Source: Salvator merianae (Eukaryota; Chordata; Lepidosauria; Squamata; Teiidae). Taken from it: a DNA stretch of 64,000 bases. This document shows positions 46,503 to 57,930 of the stretch, one piece after another. The stretch is from contig QVOM02000023.1 in assembly GCA_003586115.2 (NCBI GenBank), positions 371,283-435,282 of the forward strand. The letters run 5' to 3'. The translations under genes were made by a program, and so were the position numbers. Each line of letters begins with the position of its first letter. The first letter of the stretch is position 1. The notes under the pieces are model-generated. The model did not search any database. It was given only the letters and a program-made list of their open reading frames with translations, and was not told the DNA's origin.

Positions 46503-47905
46503 CTTGTCTGTTGGGGACTGTGAGGGGCAGAGTGAAGTGACAGCGGCGGCTGCCTTGAGAAGGCAAGGGAGGCACTTAAGTGCTCTGCGGACACACACAG
46601 ATACGGGTGCAGAGCTGCCGGAAGAGAGGGCCACCAAATGCCCAAGTGAACCCATTCAACCGGTTTGGCACATCATTCTGCACACCTTTGTGTCACTGAG
46701 TCATGCAGGATCTGCTGTGAGAATCATTTCATTCTCTTTTGTTCTGGTACCGCAGTGATGCTGGTAGATATGGGGAGCACCCTCTTCCAGTACTTTCAAC
46801 ATGCGCAGTTCTGGGACCCTTTTGCTTAAGATTGAGTTTGACCCTGTGGGTTGCCTGAGCTGGAGCCGCAAGGCCCTAAAGGGAAGAGGTTAGGTGGTAC
46901 AAAAGCCTCTGGAGGGTGGAAGACCCCGTTCAGCAGTGTCCTCAACAGGGAGGTGTGTGGAGAAGCCCTTGGAAGCGCAGGCTGAGACACTCATTGGAAC
47001 CGGAGCCTCCTCTTTCTGAGGCGCAGGGACTTTGTCCGCGTAGCCCCACTGCAGGCAAAGCTGGACTGAGTTCAAGTCACACCCAGTATCCTCTCCCAGT
47101 CATTCTTAGTGAAGGACGGATAATTTGTTGCTAGTCTGGATCTCCTTCCTATAGGCCTGTGGAGGGAGGAATGAGCCCATCTTCCCACCTACAGGCTCGA
47201 ACGGCCGCCTTCTGTCCGCCAAATGCAGCAGAAACAGACTTGCCTGTTTTCCTTGTGGTTGTAATGAATAGGGGGGCACAGTGTGTTCGTTAGGAGAAAG
47301 TGACCCATGCAAAGATTAAGTCTTTCATTTCAATGGGAAGGGAAATGCAAGACCAGGAAATCTGGCAGCAAAAAATTAGGCTTAGGGGGCAGTGGAAGGA
47401 GTTTCCCCAAAGTCAGCCAAAATGGCTGAACACCAGTCCTGCCCCTGCCTCTCTTTGAGGCTGAGCAGGGTCTGCAGCTTGCCCAGCTTGCCAAGAGACC
47501 CTTGCCTTTTCCCTTCCCTTCGTTTCCTTGAAAGCAGAGCTCTCCTTCAAGAAATGCAAACACTCCTATTCAGGTGGGATCCCTTCTCCATTTGTGTGCT
47601 CAGCGTAATCTGGTTGGAAGCAGCAGCCAAAGCAGAGAGATTGGTGGGGCACCACTTATGAGCCCATTGGGCCCTGGATCAAGGCAAGGCAGCTCAGAGC
47701 TCTTCACAGGCCCTGTCTGTTTGTACTGCTGGGCCCAGGTGGTTGCTGGACTACCCGTTTATGCATCTGCTAAAAAACCACGGTCCCAGGCAGAATCCAG
47801 GGGACTCCCTGCCTTGGCTGCATCTCTCCATTGCAAGGAGGGCCGCTTACTCCTGTCACTGCTATCTGTTCCTTATCCACAAGCTGACCTACCTTTTGTT
47901 CCCTG
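46503..47905. other. ZNF618: Intron 1 sequence, unassigned
   Basis: No exon or named repeat is visible. Confidence 0.4.
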
Positions 47906-48055
47906 ATAGTTTAGCTTTCTAAGAAGACTTTGGCGAGGGATTTTGCCAAAAGCTTTCTGGAAATCTTCTGCATCAACTTATCTACATGTTTTTTGATACT
48001 CTCCAAAAAGCTGTAAAAGATAGGGCATTCCTTTCTAGAAACCATGGCCCTTTCT
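47906..48055 (-). mobile_element. Possible CR1-like RT fragment
   Basis: Minus-strand translation includes DFQKAFGKIPRQSLLRKL, which resembles the RT motif-A phrase D.SKAFD.V.H..LL.KL of CR1-group elements. It is short and isolated. Confidence 0.45.
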
Positions 48056-49835
48056 GCATTTATAGTGCTTGAAATCTGGAGTGTGCCTTATAAAAAGGAT
48101 TATTTCTTGGTCCATTGTCCTTGTCCAGAACTCAGGTCTAACTTGGCTAACTCTGGTCTCTGTGCTAAATGACAACTTGTATTCCAGATACCCAGGGTGT
48201 CATCTCTGTTCTTCCATCCTTGCATCCTCTGAGAATGGAGTTATAAGCCCACAACACGGCTTCTCAGCCCTTGGGAAACAGCAAGCTGCCATGTTCCTTG
48301 CAGAATTGCTACAGAGTATGATCTCAGGGTCCATTGGCAGCATGTTTAGAAGTGGCAACAAACCATGGCACTTACCATACCTCAGAACCAGTTGAATGTG
48401 ATTTCTTATTCTGGTGATCCTGTTAAAATAATTGCAAAGGCAAAATCCAACAGGTTGGGGGCTTGGTGAGTCTGTTGTAAAATTCTAGCTTACTGTGTTC
48501 ATCCTCTGTTAAGGCCCCAGAATTGGCTTTGGACTTTTTCTGATCTGGGTCAGGGAAAAGGGAACCATCTGCTGGGACCTTGCTTTTCATTGTTGCCAGT
48601 TGGTAGGGAGGACGGTGTAGAAAATGCAGAAATTAGTGCCTCTAAGTGCTGGTTCTGGTAAAATACCTTCTGCAAATTCTTACTTTTATTTAATTTCCAT
48701 TTTTACATATCCCCCTTTCTCCAGTGTAGAATTCTGACAAACTCGCCCTTTCTGCATGCCAAAAGAATTTTGATTTTTCTTCTTTTGGCAAACTTGGAGT
48801 TTGCTTATTTATATACCCACTTGGGAAATTAATCGTAGGGTATTTATAGCTTTTGTGGTTGGCCAGTAGGGTTATTTTGTGAGAAGAATTTTGAAGATTT
48901 CCACATTAAGCCTGACTTTTTCCCTACTTTTTGAGACTATCTTAGTCGTTTCTTTTACTCTGTAATTAGTGTTCCATCTTGAGATCTTGGGGAAGGAAAA
49001 ATGTTTTCCTTGCTGGTCTCTTATTTTGAGATTAGCTGAGTTTCTTGCTGTGCTGTTCTCCCTGCTTTAGAAACTGCCACAGTTGGATAAGATGAAAACT
49101 TTCAGGAGCCGTCGTCCTTTGGATGGTGTAGTTCAGGAACCGGCCATCTGGAACACCAGTCCCCTTTGTGATGATTATGACGATTGTGGGCACCTTGCTT
49201 GGGCCCTGCGGTCTCTGCACCTCAGGGTATCTGCCTGCCCGTAAAACCCTGAAAGACGAGGCTGGCTTTCCTTCTGGCTGCTTTTTCCCACCCTTCCTTT
49301 TTTACTCGCCTGCCATCTAACTTGCCACTCTGCTGGCAGCGGTGGCCACAGATACCTCCCTGCAGCTGGCTCCCCAACTATGGCCCTTTCTGGGCAGAGG
49401 TAGGTTGGCCCAAAAACCCCTGCTCTGCGTTTCCATCCATGGAAGATGGCTTGGAAGCTGCAGGTAGTGTAGGAGGCAGCAGCAAGGCTGTTGTTGGGCA
49501 CTGCTGCCTGGGCACGTCCCACGCCTGTCTTCAGAGAAAGGCACTAGTTGCTAGTTCCCTGCCGAGCTCAGTTCAGGGTATCAGCTTTGACTGGTAAAGC
49601 CCTGAGTGCCTTGAGCCCCAAATGCTTAAAGGAGGTTTTGCCCCACACGGCCTGACCTGCGCATTAATATCATGGGAGGGGCCCTCGTACTTGTGACGCC
49701 ACCCACCGTGGCTAATGCTCTGCTCTGTGGCCGTTGTGCTCTGGAGTTTGCAAATGGACCGTGGGCATCATCGCCCAAAAAAGGAATCCTTGAAGGTGAG
49801 GAAAAATTAAAACATCCGTTAACTTAAATTAGGAG
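48056..49835. other. ZNF618: Intron 1 sequence, unassigned
   Basis: GGCCCTTTCTGCATTTATAG at 48050 resembles one end of the hairpin MITE at 36193, but no matching opposite end was found. No other feature is seen. Confidence 0.4.
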
Positions 49836-49860
49836 GTATTTATTTATTTATTTATTTATT
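49836..49860. repeat. (TTTA)n microsatellite
   Basis: Six to seven TTTA units head the L2-like tail, which is antisense here, so they represent its A-rich 3' end. Confidence 0.9.
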
Positions 49861-50280
49861 TGCATTTTTGTCCCACCCTGTACCCAGAGGGCTCATGGTG
49901 GGTTACAGCTATAAAAGAGAATATAAAGTGAATACACTAAAAGCAATAACAGTGCTTCAAGGTGGGGACAGGAAGCTATTGCCTCAACTAAAGGCCAGGG
50001 TGAATAGGCACGTCTTTGCTGATCTTTTGAATGTGCAGGTGCCTAGTACAGTCAAGCGAGAAACTGTTCCATAATCTGAGGGCTACCACTGAGAAGGTCC
50101 TACCCTGTGTCCCCATCTCTTTAACTCCTGAAGATGATGGTACAACCTGGAGGGCACAGCCAGGTTGATATGGGTGGCGTTCCTTTTAGATATTTGGGGC
50201 CTGAGCCATTTAGGTCCCAGTAGGTTAAAGTTAACACCTTGAATTGGGTTCAGTAGTGAATAGGCAGCCAGTGCAGCTCT
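49848..50280 (-). repeat. First unit of a perfect 433-bp tandem duplication (L2-like 3' end)
   Basis: This 433-bp unit is repeated at 50281-50713. By eye the two copies are identical across their length, from TTATTTATTTATTTGC to CCAGTGCAGCTCT. It is the 3' end of an L2-like LINE in antisense orientation. Confidence 0.95.
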
Positions 50281-50713
50281 TTATTTATTTATTTGCATTT
50301 TTGTCCCACCCTGTACCCAGAGGGCTCATGGTGGGTTACAGCTATAAAAGAGAATATAAAGTGAATACACTAAAAGCAATAACAGTGCTTCAAGGTGGGG
50401 ACAGGAAGCTATTGCCTCAACTAAAGGCCAGGGTGAATAGGCACGTCTTTGCTGATCTTTTGAATGTGCAGGTGCCTAGTACAGTCAAGCGAGAAACTGT
50501 TCCATAATCTGAGGGCTACCACTGAGAAGGTCCTACCCTGTGTCCCCATCTCTTTAACTCCTGAAGATGATGGTACAACCTGGAGGGCACAGCCAGGTTG
50601 ATATGGGTGGCGTTCCTTTTAGATATTTGGGGCCTGAGCCATTTAGGTCCCAGTAGGTTAAAGTTAACACCTTGAATTGGGTTCAGTAGTGAATAGGCAG
50701 CCAGTGCAGCTCT
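50281..50713 (-). repeat. Second unit of the 433-bp tandem duplication
   Basis: It directly abuts the first unit with no spacer. The sequence that follows (from 50714) continues the LINE collinearly, so this copy is the one in its original context. Confidence 0.95.
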
Positions 50714-51060
50714 TTTAGGGCTATGCGCGATGCGCATCCAGTCAGTTATCAGTCTGGCTGCCACATTCTGCACCAGCAACATCTTCTGAACTGCCTTCAA
50801 GGGCAGCCCCACCTAGAGCACATTGCAGTAGTCCAGTGTGCAAGTTCCCAGAGCATGGATTTCTGTGGCCAGGACGTCTCTGCCCAGAAGGGGTTGGATC
50901 TGATGAATCAGCCAAAGCTGGAAGTAGGTGCTCTTGGCCACCATCTCCACCTGAGACTCAAGTGTCAGTACGGAGTTCAAGAGCACACTCAGATTTCGCA
51001 CCTCCGTTATAGTAGAGCTCCGTCAAGTATTTAGTCGCAGCACCAGCGCCTGGAATTACT
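50714..51060 (-). mobile_element. L2-like LINE, ORF2 C-terminal part
   Basis: Minus-strand translation reads LKSQVEMVAKSTYFQLWLI, then TCTLDYCNVL and, after a stop, GLPLKAVQKMLLVQNVAARL. These are the conserved C-terminal phrases (A.SRLDYCN.L..GLP...+..LQ.VQNAAARL) of the L2/Jockey group. It continues into the duplicated 3' end at 49848-50713. A stop inside the conserved block shows it is inactive. Confidence 0.8.
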
Positions 51061-52435
51061 GGGGCCAGGTGTTGGCTCTTGAAGAGCTGCCTTGCAGGGC
51101 CCAGTCCTGTTGAGAAGCTCCACCCGCTTCAGCCAGTAGCCCTATTGGGGCCAGAGCTCTGGGTGCTGAAAGTCAGAGTCCAGCAGGCCACAGAGAGTAC
51201 CTGGCAGCTGGAGCAGGGACCCAGAGGTGGGCTGCTCAGCCTCGCACACTGGGCACAGACAGTACAGCTTCCCACTTCTCTGGCAAAGCTACTACCAGCT
51301 TTGGTCCCCTTCTCCCCTGTGGAGAAGGTCAACCTGGTGGCTCTCCACAGATGCAAAACGGGCTGGCTTAGAAAGCGCCTTGGAGGCGATCACAGAGTCA
51401 GGGGCAAGGTTCCAGAGCAAAGTTCTTTCCGGTGGTCATTAGAGCAGAGGAGGTGCAGAATGCAGTGTACAGCAGAAGGATTCTTCTTGGCAGATTTGAA
51501 AAGCTTCGTCCAGGGCAGGTAGCCCCTTTCTCCACTCGGGGGGGGGGGGAGGGGCTGGAGAAAAGCCAGACTGCAGGCCCAAAAGCCTTGAACTGTGGGA
51601 AATCTCTGATGCCCACTGGGTGGTCAAAGCTGTTGTGCTAAGAAGCCCCCATCTCTGCTGAGGACTAAAGAAGTGCTCTGTTTTCCTCCTCCGGGTTTCT
51701 CCTCTTTTCCCAGGTCCATAATTCTTGCAGGGGCCATCCCACGTCGCGACACAAGCCATGAGGGGAGCAGCTGGGTTTCTTGCAGACGTCAGAATCGTGT
51801 GTGGTGGCTGTCCCAGAGCTTTGGTTGAGGGTCGGTTCTGAAAACTCAGCAGAGCCCCTTGGCCATTCTTTGCACAAGTGGGACAAGTCATTAATTTCTG
51901 ATCAATTAATAGCTACTACCTAAGAAATAAGTATACTGGCAATTGCAGAAGGCTGGAGGAAGAACAGAACAATAGCATAAAAACATAAACTCATAAAACC
52001 TTTTCATGTTTTTATTTTCAAATAAATCTTTTTGAAAAGGTTTTATAATTGTGGAATTTAAATTGTCCTCCTGCCATGTAGGTTCAAACCCGTTCTTTCC
52101 TATCCTGTTCTATAACTGCCAATATTTGCTTGCAAAGGTTTTTCAGGTAATGAATTAAAAATAGTAGCCAAAATTGCAATTTCTTTCTCTGTTGTTGCTA
52201 TTCCTTTAAGATTTCAGAATTGTGCAGTGCACTGAATGTGACCTCTATAACTTTTAAATTAAGAATTTATGCTAGCTTGAAATTTATGAAATATTTCAGC
52301 ATGGAGGAGAGCCTTTCTCCCCCCAGAAAATTGGACAATAAATCAGCCAGCTTTCGATTTACTGCCCTAAGGCCGGTCAGAGATGGGATTTCTGCTATCC
52401 ACCCCCTTTCATTCTGGGGGGAAATGTAATCGCAT
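51061..52435. other. ZNF618: Intron 1 sequence, unassigned
   Basis: A 147-codon + strand frame (51079-51522) overlaps GC-rich sequence that may be a further LINE segment, but I cannot place it. A G run lies at 51539-51550. Confidence 0.35.
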
Positions 52436-52439
52436 AAGA

Positions 52440-52720
52440 CAGCTTAGCTTCGATCCTCCTGCTTTCTCGAATTTTTAATTTTAGCTGTTTCTGCTTGGAT
52501 TTATTTCCAATATTCCTGCTTGGCTTTTCAATTTCCTCAGTTATTAAATTTTAATTCAGTGCATTAGCATTTAAATTAAAAAAGGGGGCTATTTTATTGA
52601 ACTCGCTCTCCCTGCAGCCCCTGAATTGGCTGGTTTCTACTGTTACACGCAAAAAAATATGAAATGCAGCTGAAGTCTCCCAGAGCACATTTACACAAAT
52701 TCTGAAGGAAAAAAAAAATC
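52440..52720. other. Candidate conserved non-coding element
   Basis: An AT-rich, repeat-free block with homeodomain-style TAATT/ATTTAAATTA motifs, including CAGTGCATTAGCATTTAAAT. The texture is typical of deeply conserved intronic enhancers. This is a judgement from composition only. Confidence 0.3.
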
Positions 52721-54610
52721 AAGGTTTGAAATAATACTGTGTTTTTTAGGGAAGTCTCTTCCTTTACAGATTTCCCCCCCTTTTGCGGGTTGGGAAGGTT
52801 ACATTGCCTACTAAGTGGAAAAACAATAGGGGGAAGGGAATTTACAATGATAGATCACTAGTTTAAAATGCCATTTTAAAAGAGAAAGGTGCTGAAATCA
52901 GATGATTAGCGTTTAAACACGGCCTCAGCTATGGCTGCCTCAGTTTCCAAAAGGGAGCTGAACCAACAGGGCTGTGAAGAGGGAGGACAAGGCTGTGCAC
53001 TGGGACCCAAGTGCGCTAATCCCCCTGAGCCCTGCCGATTGTCAGCGCAAGGGCACCCTATCCCTCCCCCTGCTCATGGCCCCCTGGAGGGGCGATGGGC
53101 TGCAATGCCCTTTCCTGGCTTTGATAATGTTCTTGAATGTGGAAGTAGCCAAGGGGAATTCCTAGGTCTGTTTTGAAGTTCTAGCCCTTAAGATTCCCAA
53201 AGGTAGCCTTGAAAAATTGCACCTGTGCCCCACAGTCCTCTGGTTGGCTGTATTGTACTTTTGTAGGTGGCCCCCTGCGCGGAGGAGCCAGTGTCCTCTT
53301 GGCTCCCAGGTCCTCCTCCGGGTGCGTGAGCTGGTGGCCTCTTGCAGTCCAGTCCCTTTGGCCAGGCGGGGCGCTTGTGTGTGCTTCCTCCCCCGAAACA
53401 CACGCAAGCAGTGTAGGTGACAATTCCTCGCCTGCCTTCTTGATGCTTTTGCCTCTGGCGTCTCTTTCAGCCTGGTGGCATCTTTTTCACCTCTCCCAGT
53501 GGAGCGACACGATCGCTGGGCTGCCCAACTGCAGAGCATTGCTGGCTCACTTTCTCCCCCGGGGTGAAGGCTTCACTGTGTGGCGCGGCACATCTGCATA
53601 GGCTGACAGTAACAGCACGTGAGCTGATCTGACATGCAACAGAATTTGTGGGCTTGGACACTGGTGGTGCTGGAAAGGAGCATCATGGGTGCCTTCTAAA
53701 ATGAGCCCTTGGAAGCTGCAGCCAGGGAGGTTGCTGCTGCTCAGATGCTCCTGCTTCCTGTTCCCTCCAGCTGTCTGGAATTGCAGTTGCCATTGTCCTT
53801 AACAGCTGTGGCTGAACATCTGGATGGCTCCAGGGTAGAGATGTAGCATGGATGGAAATTGTGCAGTCATGGTGAAGACCCTGGGAAAAATGGAAATACA
53901 CGTACTGCAGTCTTCTTAGCAGTCTTTACAGATCTATAATAATTTTCTGTGTTATAAAATATGTTTTGCATAATTTGTTTTATGTATGAAAATATGTCTG
54001 CTATGTAAATTTACATTTAAAATTCTATTTTAAAGAATTTTCACAATTCAGTGTAAAGGAAATTTCAGTAAAAATTGATGAATCAACAGAAAAGAAACTA
54101 TTGATAGTGACAGTTAAGAAAATAAGGCTTACCTAGATACAAATTATACTAACAAGTGGCCAGATCTAAACCCCAGAAGTGCTCCAGTGCCCGACAGACC
54201 TTGGCAGAGAATTAAATCTAGGGACCCTGCACCAGCGTGGGATGCATGAAAAATTATGCTGCATCTTTTGAGCCTTGCCTTTGGAGTTTGTTTTTGCTTA
54301 CAGCCAGTAGGAGTCTTCATGGGTGCCCACATCCATGTCTGCTCCTCTTTTCTGGGCTGCTCCAGCCAATAAGCAGCAGCTGTGTGCATCAGGCTGCAGG
54401 TGTCAGGCTTCCAACAGGAAGGGGATGGAAACAGAAATGTTCCCTTTTCACTCCTGATTGGAGTGGATTCCTTCCAGCCCACTTAAGCATATCTCATATT
54501 GACAGCTTACTGCCAATGTATCACCGTGGATGAACTTGGCTTGTCCGAAGGAAATGTGTGTGTGGCCAGGGGGAGGTAGGTGGCATTCTTTGTCAGGCCA
54601 GAAGACAGTG

Positions 54611-54641
<31 letters not shown>

Positions 54642-55533
54642 GAGAGGCCGGGGGGGGGGGAGAGTGGTCAATCCCACTTGCACAGCATAGGTTGTGCTTA
54701 GTTGAGCATAGGCGCATTGTGCTGCTTGGCTCTGTTTTGTGACAGATTGGCAGTCCAGAGGTGTGATGGATTCAGGCAGGTTGTGGAGCTGCACTTGCAA
54801 ATCTGCACCTTCAGGACAGCTCGGCAATCAGAGCTCCTAGAGTTGAGGATGTGTGCTGCTGAAATCCAGGCTGTCTGCTAGATTCTGCGGAGGATTCTGA
54901 GAAGTCTGGCCTCAGAGCAAGGGGTTTAGCACAGCGGTTGTTAATATAGGTGGCAGCAGACTCCCTGAAAAGAGAGGGGACAAAAACAAAGCATGGACTC
55001 AGGCAGGTGGGAAGAAACACCAGATGCGTTCACAGAGCCCCTCCCACTGTCTTCGGTGTTAACTTTTTGCCTATTTGTTTCTCATGATATAAAGGTTAAG
55101 AGACCTTTGAGTAGAACTGAGGACTCTATGGATCACTTCTTGCATTTTTCTTGGCAAAGATGCTGGACTAGATGGGCTCCTCTTATGTCCTTGGACAGTT
55201 TATAAAGTAATAAAATGATTTACATCTGTAAAGCGTGCAAAGAAAAGAAGTACTGCATATATTTTGGTTCTCCTCCCACACTAGGTCTATTTAATTCCCC
55301 ACAGTAGAGAAACCAACAAACAAGTAAGCACAATTCTGTGTAGTTCTGAAGTTTCCTCAGGAGGACTGAAGTGGATCCCCCTCTAGCTTGGGTCAGCACA
55401 AGGCAAAACCCCACAACCAGTAAACCTTGCTTGCTTCGTTCCTTCTCTTGTGAACCCAAGAACTGCTGAGTATCTGTCCAAGCACCTTTTCTCACGGGGG
55501 CCAGCCAGTTGCAAATGGGATCCCACCAGCATA
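52721..55533. other. ZNF618: Intron 1 sequence, mostly unassigned
   Basis: A (GT)14 microsatellite at 54614-54641 is followed by a G run at 54651-54660. No exon or named element is seen. Confidence 0.45.
54614..54641. repeat. (GT)14 microsatellite
   Basis: Uninterrupted GT dinucleotides. Confidence 0.97.
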
Positions 55534-55771
55534 AGAACATAAGAGGAGCCCTGCTGGATCAGGCCACGGCTCATCTAGTCCAGCATCCTGTCTCACACAG
55601 TGGCCCAGCAATTGTTTCTGCGCGTCTCAAGCAGAAGACAAGGGCAAAGGCTTCACATGCTCTCGACTCCCTGCAAGTGGCCTTTAGAGGCATCCTGCTT
55701 GTCTCTCCAACTCCGAGATAGAGCCTAGGCATCCATTCTCATAGCCATTAATATACCTGTACTCCATGAAT
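55534..55771 (-). mobile_element. CR1-like 3' end, copy 1 of a head-to-tail pair
   Basis: AGAACATAAGAGGAGCCCTG, then CTGGATCAGGCC and GTCCAGCATCCTGTCTCACA, is the reverse complement of the 3' UTR of the CR1-like element at 1982-2190. It runs to the end of ORF2 (TGTACTCCATGAAT) and stops there, where copy 2 starts. Confidence 0.85.
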
Positions 55772-56035
55772 TAAGAGAAGTCCTGCTGGATCAGGCCACA
55801 GCCTGTCTAGTCCAGCATTCCGTCTCACACAGTGCCCCACCATTTGCTTCTGGGCATCTTGAGCAAAACTTTCACCTGCTCTCAACTCCCTGCCAATGGC
55901 TTTTAGAGGCCTCCTGCCTGTCCTTCCATTCCAGAGGCAATACCTAGGCATCCATTCTAGTAGCCATTGATACACCTGTCCTCCATGAATCTGCCCAACC
56001 TTTCCTTAAAGCTGTGCAGGCTGGTTGCCATCACT
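55772..56035 (-). mobile_element. CR1-like 3' end, copy 2 of a head-to-tail pair
   Basis: It begins AAGAGAAGTCCTGCTGGATC and follows copy 1 base for base with scattered substitutions. It then extends about 50 bp further into ORF2 (CTCCATGAATCTGCCCAACC, then TTAAAGCTGTGCAGG). Divergence between copies is clearly greater than in the 433-bp duplication at 50 kb, so this pair is older or the insertions are independent. Confidence 0.85.
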
Positions 56036-56139
56036 TTTGGGAGTAGAAGAGTGGCAGAGCAGGATAAGGGGGCACAGCTTGTCTTGCTCCTCGCAGCCTC
56101 TCCGCTCTGTACCAGAGCAAGTCATAAGCCTTCAGTTCT

Positions 56140-56290
56140 GCCCACTAACAACCTGTCTTGGATGAGTTTGTCCAAACCTCCTTCTGGAAGCCATCTGTGC
56201 TGTTGGCCGATACCACATCTTGTGGCAGAGAATTCCAAAATTCAACTCTGCCTTGTGCAGAGAAGTATCTGAACAGACACAATGAAGGTG
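56140..56290 (-). mobile_element. CR1-like ORF2 end fragment, diverged subfamily
   Basis: Minus-strand translation contains FSAQGRVEFWNSLPQDVVSA, the same C-terminal phrase as WNLLPDEVVTA in the element at 1.9 kb. The adjoining stretch to about 56375 resembles the L2-like tail (ACGACTAAGAAGATCCTCC). Confidence 0.6.
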
Positions 56291-56375
56291 CCTGATGCAT
56301 CTCAGAGGGGAGACTTTTCCACGACCTGGGGGCTACGACTAAGAAGATCCTCCCGCTCGTCCCCATCTGGTTAAC

Positions 56376-57389
56376 TACTTAAGGGTGTGGGAGCGCTAAG
56401 ATGGCCTCACCAACAGCAAGGCATCCATTTATTTTGAGCAGCTTACAAGGATGTAATCTTAGACAAGTCCCTGCCCTCAGCTGGCAACCGCAGGAGGCAA
56501 AATGCCCAAGGAAAGCGGGTCTGGGAGGGAGGGGGCCATGTAGCAGCAGGGCAATGGAGAGGTGCTTCAGGCCGCCATCTTTCTTTCCTTCCTGCATCTG
56601 GGTGGTGGTTCAGGTGCTTGGATGGCAAAACCAGCCTTTCCCAAAGTTTGGATGGGATGTTTGTACACCTTGCATCATAGGCATGGCATAGCTGTGAGTT
56701 GTGCCTGGTTTGGTTTTGTGCTGAAGGTGGAAGGTATTTGAACTTTTATTCATAAAATAAATCTTGGACAGAATTTTAAACACGATTATTATTGCCTGGG
56801 AGAAGAGATCCACCTGTTGCCTGAACGATGTTAAATCTGTGGGTTGATGAGCCTAACTGGATAGCCCTGGACCCACCTGCCTACTCCAGGAAGGGATGTG
56901 GGGAAGAGAAGGGCCCCTAGGGCTGACTTCAGGCTCCAGGTGGGATTACCCGAGAGCAGGTGTTCCATTAACTGCCTTGAAAGATCTTTGACTTGGGCCT
57001 GGAAGTGTGTCAGTGGTTGTTGCGGGTGGACAAGAGCCCATTCCCACTGAGAGACTGGGGGACCGCATTCTCAGCACTTTGCAAACTACTTCCAGACTCA
57101 GAGGCACGGGGAGGCTGTGACTGGGCCCTAAACCCATGGATGCTCGCGGGCAGCTCCTCGGTCAGTGCTCCCCAGAGGATGCCTTTGCTTCCGGAGTCAG
57201 CAACTGGTCCTGGATCGGAGGGAGCTGCATGGTTAAGGCCCATCTGTTTGTCCACCTGTCCATCCGTCCGTCTGCTAGCAAGTTCCCTGCTCTGACACTC
57301 GACACCCTGGGACAGTTAGCAGAGATGACTCTTTTTGCCCTGGCCTTTATCCATAGAGGATCGTGTGCTCCTTTCTTGCCCTTATGCAG
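56376..57389. other. ZNF618: Intron 1 sequence, unassigned
   Basis: No exon or named repeat is recognised. Confidence 0.4.
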
Positions 57390-57480
57390 GTGTGCATTTT
57401 GCTTTACTCCACTTTGGTGTGTAAATCGTCCTGGGACCGTTTGGTATAAGGTGGAAGGCAAGTGTAAGCAAGCAAGCAAA
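57390..57480 (+). repeat. SINE/LINE 3' tail, diverged
   Basis: GTAAATCGTCCTGGGACCGT, then GGTATAAGGTGGAAGGC and a CAAG-repeat end, is a worn copy of the tail at 33815. A second worn copy may lie at about 57755-57815 (GTAAACCACCTTGG). Confidence 0.45.
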
Positions 57481-57883
57481 CAGCTTTGCTGCCCAGAAGC
57501 ACTGGTGGCCTTTTCTCTTCTCTTGACGGCTCTTTTTGCTTCTCAGACGTTTTCCCTTCTCGGCTGTTGAAACCAGAACAGCTTTGGACACCTTTCTTTT
57601 CCCTACATCCTGCAGGGGCGGCTTGCTCTCTCCGTGCCCTCCTTGCTTCACCACAAGGCTGATGGGTCAGGAGTACGGGGGTTGTGGAGTCCATGAAGTG
57701 GCCCCTGGTTGAGGATGGGGTGTGGGTGTTCTGGGTTTTTTTTTAGAATTTTTAGTATGTAAACCACCTTGGAAGGATATTATCAGAAAGTTGTGTATAA
57801 ATGTTATTAGTTTTGTTTTTTTAAATAGAGTGGCAAGCCCTGGGGAACCCAACCAATGCCTTGTTTTCTCTTTCTTTCTGCAG

Positions 57884-57930
57884 ACCGAGGGCGGCAGCAG
57901 CAGTGTGGGCACCAGAGCCTCTGCAGGCAG
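57884..57930 (+). CDS. ZNF618: ZNF618 exon 2 (47 bp)
   Basis: The acceptor is a strong polypyrimidine tract ending TTTCTGCAG at 57883; the donor is GGCAG|GTAGGT at 57930/57931. The exon encodes TEGGSSSVGTRASAG plus two bases of an Arg codon completed by exon 3. It starts in phase 0, as exon 1 ends, and ends in phase 2, as exon 3 requires. The human counterpart is a Ser/Ala-rich linker of nearly the same length before RERLKR. The small size and low sequence conservation would make this exon hard to find without the flanking phase logic. Confidence 0.8.

Larger units (their letters stand above)
29727..57883 (+). other. ZNF618: ZNF618 intron 1 (28.2 kb)
   Basis: The donor GTAAGG at 29727 and the acceptor TTTTCTCTTTCTTTCTGCAG at 57864-57883 bound this intron. 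It holds the repeats listed separately. AT-rich, repeat-free stretches at about 30180-31200, 34430-34760 and 52440-52720 have the look of conserved non-coding elements. Alternative first exons inside the intron cannot be excluded. Confidence 0.8.
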
